A stretch of DNA of 18,350 bases from Patescibacteria group bacterium UBA1370 (GTDB lineage: Bacteria > Patescibacteriota > Microgenomatia > UBA1400 > PJMF01). The notes beneath the pieces are model-generated. The model did no database searches. It was not told the DNA's origin and saw only the letters and a program-made list of their open reading frames with translations. Below, one piece after another: positions 13,638 to 18,350 of this stretch. Both the position numbers and the translations under genes were made by a program. Location of the stretch: assembly GCA_002306315.1 (NCBI GenBank), contig DBRK01000034.1, positions 1-18,350 of the forward strand. The letters are read 5' to 3'. Position 1 is the first letter of the stretch, and every line of letters starts with the position of its first letter.

Positions 13638-14435
13638 TTATTTTTTCACTGTTTTACCGGACTTTTCTTCCTTAGTTGCTTTTTCCGGTTTAACACCTTT
13701 GTCTTGTTTGCCGGCGGCGTAGCCTTGAGCTATCTGCTCCACCACAAACCTGATGCTCTTGGCAGAGTCATCATTGGCTGGAATCACTAAATCGATGTCC
13801 GAAGGATCGGTGTTAGAGTCAATCAAAGCAATGACCGGGATGCCCATAGACCTGGCTTCATTGATGGCATTGCGTTCACGTTTGGGATCAATCACAAAAA
13901 GCGCATCCGGACGGTCCTTGAGGTCTCTGATACCCTCAAAAAAGCGTTTCTTGCGGGTCAACTCCTTCTCCAACTGGACTTGCTCATATTTGGTGTAACC
14001 GGCGTATTTGCCAGTCTCCAAACCCTTTTCCAATTCTAACATTCTGTTTAAGGAGTTTTTAACCTGTTCCCAGTTGGTCAACAAGCCGCCGAGCCAGCGG
14101 GAGGTGATATACATCAGACCATGCTCGCGAGCGACTTCTTCAACAATCTTGGAAGCCTGGCGTTTGGTGCCGATGATTACTAGGGTTTTCCCCTGCAATC
14201 CGAGTTGGTAAGCATAGTTGTAGGCCAACTGGAGCTGGGCAGAAGTTTTTTCGAGATCAAAAATGTGGACCCCGTCCTTTTCCATGTAGATCCACTCTGC
14301 CATGCGCGGGAACCATTTGGCCTTCTGGTGGCCAAAGTGCATGCCGGCCTCGAGGAGATCGCGCAAATCATACTCCGGAGCTTTATCCGGAAGATCATTA
14401 TCATTGATTAGTTGAGAGGTGATTACACCAGTCAT
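13638..14435 (-). CDS. rpsB: 30S ribosomal protein S2
   Basis: Small-subunit protein bridging the head and body of the 30S. The S2 signatures are clear: LLEAGMHFGHQKAKWFPRM (about 28-46), HIFDLEKT, IIGTKRQASKIVEE, SRWLGGLLTN, and DALFVIDPKRERNAINEARSMGIPVIALIDSNTDP. The C-terminus ends in a lysine-rich low-complexity tail (about 240-265), common in this protein. A 15-20 residue N-terminal extension precedes the conserved start; AAGGACAATT before ATG 14435 supports this start. It leads tsf by 23 bases. Upstream lie a TGG-extended -10 and a leader of about 100 bases with nested stems, a likely site for autogenous control. Confidence 0.97.
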   Translation of the reverse strand: MTGVITSQLINDNDLPDKAPEYDLRDLLEAGMHFGHQKAKWFPRMAEWIYMEKDGVHIFDLEKTSAQLQLAYNYAYQLGLQGKTLVIIGTKRQASKIVEEVAREHGLMYITSRWLGGLLTNWEQVKNSLNRMLELEKGLETGKYAGYTKYEQVQLEKELTRKKRFFEGIRDLKDRPDALFVIDPKRERNAINEARSMGIPVIALIDSNTDPSDIDLVIPANDDSAKSIRFVVEQIAQGYAAGKQDKGVKPEKATKEEKSGKTVKK

Positions 14436-14465
14436 AATTGTCCTTGTTTTTCCGCCTCTGCTTGA

Positions 14466-14516
14466 AGCGGATGCGAAAGCAAGGCTATACTCAGGACTGA
14501 AGCGCTTGCTGCCGCT
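14466..14516 (-). promoter_or_regulatory. Structured leader of rpsB-tsf
   Basis: On the minus strand AGCGG (14516-14512) pairs with CCGCT (14470-14466), and inside it GCAAG (14509-14505) pairs with CTTGC (14483-14479), with a small TCAG/CTGA apex. The structure lies between the predicted start (about 14534) and the ribosome binding site. S2 autoregulates its operon in many bacteria through leader RNA, so this is a plausible S2-binding element. It does not obviously match the enterobacterial rpsB leader. Confidence 0.4.
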
Positions 14517-14540
14517 AATAAATATTAATACAAGGATGGT

Positions 14541-14549
14541 ATTTTACCA
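14541..14549 (-). promoter_or_regulatory. Extended -10 promoter of rpsB-tsf
   Basis: Minus-strand TGGTAAAAT (TGn + TAAAAT) lies about 105 bases before rpsB. It resembles the TGGTACAAT of the tRNA-Ala promoter. No good -35 is seen. Confidence 0.5.
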
Positions 14550-14600
14550 CATTATTGGAGAATCTGGTGAAGAAGGCGCAATTTTTGGCGAAATACCGGT

Positions 14601-15494
14601 CTAGCCTCTAGCCAGCTCTACCGCATTCTCCAACAAACACACCACCGTCAGCGGACCAACACCACCGGGGACCGGGGTTACAAATGCGGCTTTGGCGGCG
14701 ATACTGTCAAGGTCAATGTCCGGCCGCGGCTCGCCGACATCAATAAGGACCACTCCGGGTTTAATCATGTCGCCAGCAACCAAGAAATTCCGACCGGTAG
14801 CGGTTATCACCACATCAGCATCCAACAGCTTCTGACCTGAAGTCAGTCGCTCTTGAAATTCCTGCCGCCCGAGTAATTCCACGTTTTTTCCTTCGCGTTT
14901 AAATAAATAGAAAAGCGGCAAACCAACCAGATCCGACCTTCCAATAATTACATATTTGCTGTCTGAATTGATATGCTCAGCAGCCTCAGGGAGTGCCAAA
15001 ATCTTCAGAACTGCCCGGGTGGTTGCCGGCAATACTCTGCCCTGCTCTTGCCAGGTGCCATCCTTGACTGCTGTCAGCGACAAGGGGTGCAAACCGTCGA
15101 CATCTTTTTCTACGGCAACGGTTTCATACAGACTACGCCACCAGTCTTCGAATTTCTCCCCCACACTAGCGCCAGCATAATGCTGCTCCCATATTGAGCG
15201 GGTCGGTTTTTGGATAATAATTCCGGTGACTGCCGGATCAGCATTTAATTGCGCAATTTCTGCCTTCACCACTTCCAGATGATCAGCAATCGAAAATTCA
15301 TGCAGCGAATAGCCAATTCCTACCCGTTCTGCCGCCATCTGTTTGTGGGCAGAATAAAACCGGCTGCCGGCATCTTCTCGAAAAAGTACTGCAGCCACCG
15401 CGATATCCCTGCCCTGTTGCTGCAGCTCGGCAACTGATCTGGCAAGCGCTGATTCTTGGCGCAGAGCAAATGTCCGGCCATCAAAAATAAACAT
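14601..15494 (-). CDS. folD: Bifunctional methylenetetrahydrofolate dehydrogenase/cyclohydrolase, divergent
   Basis: Interconverts 5,10-methylene- and 10-formyl-tetrahydrofolate. Catalytic residues are kept: Y47 and K51 in FYSAHK, Q95 in GIIIQKP and D131 in KDVDGLHP. The nucleotide-binding part has VIIGRSDLVGLP (182-193), ADVVITATG and a C-terminal TPVPGGVGPLT. Departures from the family are the QLPLP motif reduced to QKPTRS, an insert of about 20 residues (about 104-126, tryptophan-rich) before KDVDG, PCTP changed to PATT, and no CHSRT cofactor motif after the GRS block (LLGRQEF instead). Cofactor preference may therefore be unusual. The ATG follows AAGGAAAAT. It is 50 bases behind nfo and 165 bases ahead of rpsB, with no clear terminator. 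Confidence 0.9.
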   Translation of the reverse strand: MFIFDGRTFALRQESALARSVAELQQQGRDIAVAAVLFREDAGSRFYSAHKQMAAERVGIGYSLHEFSIADHLEVVKAEIAQLNADPAVTGIIIQKPTRSIWEQHYAGASVGEKFEDWWRSLYETVAVEKDVDGLHPLSLTAVKDGTWQEQGRVLPATTRAVLKILALPEAAEHINSDSKYVIIGRSDLVGLPLFYLFKREGKNVELLGRQEFQERLTSGQKLLDADVVITATGRNFLVAGDMIKPGVVLIDVGEPRPDIDLDSIAAKAAFVTPVPGGVGPLTVVCLLENAVELARG

Positions 15495-15544
15495 ATTTTC
15501 CTTGCAACTACTGGGGATATTGTACCTGATTACCTGGTTTCACC

Positions 15545-16435
15545 CTATCGACTCCCGACCAGATCCTGCAACCTCTTCACATTTTCCGCATCCGGGCCGG
15601 TACCTTTTATACCCGGCACTTCCATAATCAGGGGAATTTCTTGGACCTGAGGCAGATTTAGAAAGTACTCAAAATCGTCCTGGGGAATTTCACCGTCTAA
15701 GAGATTTTCGTGCCGGTCTTTGCCTGATCCATAGGGCATTTTGCTGTCATTGACATGGATGCACTTCAGCGTCTCCCAGAGCCCAAGCTGCTCAATGGCC
15801 ACCACCGCATACCGTGGCTCTTCCAGAAAAACTTGATGCCGATCCTCTTCTACTTCAGCTGGATCGCCCAGGGCAAAACCGGCAGCAAACGCATGGGCGG
15901 TATCCAAGCACCACCCCAGCCGGTCTGACTTGACTTTATCCAGTAGCCAGCGGATTTCCGCCAAGTTGCTGACCACTTTACCATTCTGGCCGGCGGAATT
16001 TTCGATTAATAGGGCGCTGTTCTCCGGCGTTTCCTCCAAGATTTCCCCTATTGCCCGCACCACCTGATCGCGGCTAGCCTCCCAACCTCGGCCTTGGTGA
16101 CTGCCCAAATGCACGATCACCCCACCGCCTCGGACTGCGCTATCAAATCTCAGTTCGTCCTTGAGCGCTCGAACGGAGTTGGTGAGAATTGCCTCTTTGT
16201 CGGTGGCCAAATTTGCCAAATATAGCGCATGAGTAAATATTGGTGATACGGACAGTTCTTTTTGTTTTGTAAACAATTTTTCAGCATCAAGCGTATTCTC
16301 CCAAGTGTTTGCCCAACCCCGTGGGCTGCTGGAAAAAACCTGCATGCAGTTCGCGCCAATCTCTGCTGCCCGCTCGACGGCTTTGTCAAAACCACCGGCT
16401 GCAGAAACATGAGCGCCAATTTTGCGTGTCTTCAT
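15545..16435 (-). CDS. nfo: Endonuclease IV (AP endonuclease)
   Basis: Cuts DNA 5' to abasic sites in base excision repair, using a trinuclear zinc site in a TIM barrel. The 296 residues start with the family's KIGAHVSAAGGFDKAVERA and carry all expected metal-ligand segments: IFTHALYLANLA (His), VVHLGSHQGRG (His), LLIENSAG (Glu), WCLDTAHAFAAGF (Asp and His), KCIHVNDSK (His), GKDRHENL (Asp, His) and PLIMEVPG (Glu). The length is normal. TAGGAAATTATTAA before the ATG holds a usable AGGA site. It is first of the nfo-folD pair and divergent from the methyltransferase gene. Confidence 0.96.
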   Translation of the reverse strand: MKTRKIGAHVSAAGGFDKAVERAAEIGANCMQVFSSSPRGWANTWENTLDAEKLFTKQKELSVSPIFTHALYLANLATDKEAILTNSVRALKDELRFDSAVRGGGVIVHLGSHQGRGWEASRDQVVRAIGEILEETPENSALLIENSAGQNGKVVSNLAEIRWLLDKVKSDRLGWCLDTAHAFAAGFALGDPAEVEEDRHQVFLEEPRYAVVAIEQLGLWETLKCIHVNDSKMPYGSGKDRHENLLDGEIPQDDFEYFLNLPQVQEIPLIMEVPGIKGTGPDAENVKRLQDLVGSR

Positions 16436-16485
16436 TTAATAATTTCCTAAATTATTACTAGGCTCCAATTTATTCCTAATGCCTT

Positions 16486-16491
16486 TACAAT
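16486..16491 (+). promoter_or_regulatory. -10 box of the FkbM-type gene, leaderless start
   Basis: TACAAT ends 7 bases before ATG 16499, placing the transcription start at the ATG. No ribosome binding site is present. An overlapping TATACT (16491-16496) is too close to the ATG to serve this start. Confidence 0.45.
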
Positions 16492-16498
16492 ATACTAT

Positions 16499-17209
16499 AT
16501 GACTCACCATCCTGCGCCCAAGGTTTTCTCCAGCCGGCTTCATGACTATACCGTTTACTACTACACCAAGGACGAGTTTCATTACCTCAAAGGCGAGATT
16601 TTTACTCAGGACAGTTATTATTTTGAAACGGAAAATCCTCAACCGGTAATTATTGATGCCGGCGCTCACATCGGCTTGGCAACGCTGTACTTCAAAAAGC
16701 TCTATCCTAATGCCCAAATCACTGCCATCGAACCCAACCCTCTCTCCTTTGCCTTGCTGGAAAAAAATGTCTTTGAGAACCAACTGGATGATGTCCGGAC
16801 CATTAATGCCGCACTGGCGGAAAATCATGGCACAGCAGAATTATTCCGTGATAAAACCGAGCATCAGTGGTGGAGTACTGCCAGTTTTCTTGAAGGCGCT
16901 TGGACAGGCGACCAGAAAAGCGAAAACATCAGAGTCCCTACTCTACCTCTAACTGATCTGGTCACCGGTCCGGTTGATTTCCTGAAAATTGATATCGAGG
17001 GCGCCGAGCAGCGGGTGCTGACGGCGGCTGAGGAGGTCTTGCCGATGATTAATCACATCTTCATCGAATTTCATCCCCATTCCGGACAGGATCAGTACAA
17101 GTTGGTGGAGATGCTGGAGAAGTACTTCAAGATTTCCTACTATCAAAAAGGCCGAAAAATTAGGTTAAATAAAGTTCGTGGACTATTTCAGATTGAAGGA
17201 AAACGGTAG
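16499..17209 (+). CDS. FkbM family SAM-dependent methyltransferase
   Basis: Class I methyltransferase of 236 residues. The SAM-binding motif I is VIIDAGAHIGLATLYF (50-65), motif II is the acidic AIEPNP (76-81), and the FkbM-specific LKIDIEGAE lies at 162-170, followed by IFIEFHPHSG (187-196). FkbM proteins O-methylate sugars and other small or polymer substrates and are common in surface-glycan loci, but the substrate cannot be read from the sequence. The N-terminus starts at the only suitable ATG, without a ribosome binding site but with a -10 box directly ahead. It is followed after 5 bases by the protease gene on the same strand, so the two are very likely co-transcribed. Confidence 0.9.
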   Translation: MTHHPAPKVFSSRLHDYTVYYYTKDEFHYLKGEIFTQDSYYFETENPQPVIIDAGAHIGLATLYFKKLYPNAQITAIEPNPLSFALLEKNVFENQLDDVRTINAALAENHGTAELFRDKTEHQWWSTASFLEGAWTGDQKSENIRVPTLPLTDLVTGPVDFLKIDIEGAEQRVLTAAEEVLPMINHIFIEFHPHSGQDQYKLVEMLEKYFKISYYQKGRKIRLNKVRGLFQIEGKR

Positions 17210-17214
17210 CTACT

Positions 17215-18222
17215 ATGGCCATCAGCGAGAAACCAGGCCCGCCACCAAGTGAAACTCTGCGAATAACAGAGAGGTTTAAAAAACCAGGGCGTGCGAGAGT
17301 TCTGACTTTAAACCTCTTACTTTTATTTTGCGGAGTGTTAGAGGCGTGCAAAAACGAGCCCCATCACATAAAAGAAGCAGTAGCTACTGTTGCGGCCAGT
17401 GGCGATATCACCGAGCCAGACCAGTTGTTGCCATATGATGAGCTTGCTGAACTACTCGGTTCGCGAGAAAATGCTCAGTTCGTAATGGATCAGCTAAGGC
17501 ACAATGTATTTAACGTTAATTTTCACAATATTCTGGATTCCAGTTCTTATGGCGGCACAGCCTTTGTAGAAGACTTGCCGGCTCCGCCAGGGACATTTTA
17601 TATTACTACTGCTCTGCATGTTATTGATGGTTTAGATCTGACTAAGCAAATTGTCACTCTTGATAGGCCTGGTATAGACAGCCAGCCGATATTGTTTCGC
17701 ATTGTTGGCGCAGAAAATTATGAACCAGTTAAATTTGACCGCAGTCAAACTGATCTAGTTAGGTTGTTGCTAGCACCTGATGATTCCTATTATACGAACC
17801 AATCTGCTTTGAAACTGCATAAACTGCCGACGGCTTCACCAGAGGAGCTAGAAAAACTAGAGGTCATCGGCTATATAGTATTCGGCTATCCTTTTGTCTC
17901 AAACATTGAGACTAGCTCAAATCCTCAAGTAGCTGGACGAAACCTGCCGATGGCGTATATATTGCATAAAAAGCCAGATAAAAACATTCTATCCCCAACT
18001 GACCTCAGTGCTAACATCAGTGGCCACACTTATGGGAGCAGCGGCTCACCGGTGGTGGCACTGGTAAGGGACAGCAAGGGTGACATCAAACTATATGTGG
18101 CTTATTTACTGAGCGGTCTTGGTCCGCTTAATCTTAAAGAGTTATTTGTAGAACTTAATGCAGTTCCTACTCCCTTTCCCTATTCTACTCCGCCGCCGGC
18201 TGCTTTTCCTCATCGTGAATAA
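17215..18222 (+). CDS. Trypsin-like serine protease, probably exported and lipid-anchored
   Basis: The protein has 335 residues. A hydrophobic stretch (about 29-41, LTLNLLLLFCGVL) after a basic KKPGRAR is followed by LEAC (42-45), an imperfect lipobox with C45 as the possible lipidated cysteine. The chymotrypsin-fold triad is visible: H135 in TALHVID, D180 in SQTDLVRLL, and S276 in YGSSGSPV, with SSYGGTAFV (109-117) as the preceding first strand. The proline-rich end (TPFPYSTPPPAAFP) may be a surface linker. The N-terminal n-region is long for a signal peptide, yet no later start codon is available, so a plain membrane anchor is an alternative. Base use is more AT-rich than the housekeeping genes. 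It follows the methyltransferase by 5 bases, with AAGGAAAACGG upstream. The target protein is unknown. Confidence 0.8.
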   Translation: MAISEKPGPPPSETLRITERFKKPGRARVLTLNLLLLFCGVLEACKNEPHHIKEAVATVAASGDITEPDQLLPYDELAELLGSRENAQFVMDQLRHNVFNVNFHNILDSSSYGGTAFVEDLPAPPGTFYITTALHVIDGLDLTKQIVTLDRPGIDSQPILFRIVGAENYEPVKFDRSQTDLVRLLLAPDDSYYTNQSALKLHKLPTASPEELEKLEVIGYIVFGYPFVSNIETSSNPQVAGRNLPMAYILHKKPDKNILSPTDLSANISGHTYGSSGSPVVALVRDSKGDIKLYVAYLLSGLGPLNLKELFVELNAVPTPFPYSTPPPAAFPHRE

Positions 18223-18246
18223 CCCTAGAAAAAAGAGTAAAAGACG

Positions 18247-18350
18247 ATGGGCGAAAAACTACGGCAGACTCTAGATACAAATCTTTTACATAAACAGTTA
18301 ATAGAACCTAATACTTATTCAACCGCACGAGTTTGGACACCAAATGAGAA
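18247..18350 (+). CDS. Start of an unidentified protein gene, cut by window edge
   Basis: An ATG opens a frame of at least 34 codons without a stop to the end of the window, beginning MGEKLRQTLDTNLL. It is 24 bases behind the protease gene on the same strand, and only a weak AAGAG precedes it. Too little is present to name it. The position suggests a third gene of the same operon. Confidence 0.4.
   Translation, partial: MGEKLRQTLDTNLLHKQLIEPNTYSTARVWTPNE

Noticed and set aside
1..18350. CRISPR array or insertion sequence
   Set aside because: No regularly spaced repeats with unique spacers, no transposase, and no terminal inverted repeats were seen.

Overview
The window looks like a piece of a bacterial chromosome of moderate GC content, most likely from a small-genome lineage of the candidate phyla radiation (Patescibacteria). 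That assignment is inference. It rests on a half-length EF-Ts, a shortened YebC, a single Xer recombinase, a LytR_C-domain protein fused to a basic tail, several lineage-type membrane or unknown proteins, and a tRNA gene without encoded CCA. TGA is used as a stop (ppaC, queA), so this is not one of the code-25 lineages.

Layout. 1-4384 (+): the end of gyrB, a Mn-dependent inorganic pyrophosphatase and a long gyrA, probably one operon. 4404-4477 (-): tRNA-Ala(GGC). 4797-5732 (-): a Xer-type tyrosine recombinase, divergent from an AT-rich 131-residue orphan (5822-6217, +). 6218-7285: about 1.07 kb with no credible protein gene. It is not empty: on the minus strand it has a promoter-like site, a long-range stem enclosing 200 nt, several local hairpins and two tandem intrinsic terminators, which together look like an unidentified structured RNA gene. 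7286-8678 (-): a multi-span membrane protein behind a shortened yebC. 8974-9711 (+): a TPR protein with a sigma70-type promoter and a leader that can fold in two ways around its ribosome binding site. 9716-12008 (-): a LytR_C protein behind tgt. 12069-13175 (+): queA, divergent from tgt. 13150-16435 (-): nfo, folD, rpsB and tsf, with a structured rpsB leader. 16499-18222 (+): an FkbM methyltransferase followed closely by a trypsin-like protease with a possible lipoprotein signal. A further reading frame runs off the right edge.

How the genes work together. GyrA and GyrB form DNA gyrase. Tgt and QueA are consecutive steps of queuosine tRNA modification and share a 60-bp divergent promoter region. 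rpsB-tsf is the classic translation pair. Nfo (base excision repair) and FolD (one-carbon metabolism) are housekeeping. The methyltransferase/protease pair and the 4.8-7.3 kb segment are the more accessory parts.

A theme across the window is that four genes (xer, tgt, queA, fkbM-type) have a good -10 hexamer only 7-10 nt before the ATG and no Shine-Dalgarno, suggesting leaderless mRNAs, while operon-internal genes have clear AAGGA-type sites. The most promising undescribed object is the minus-strand RNA locus at about 6561-6905 with repeats upstream of it.
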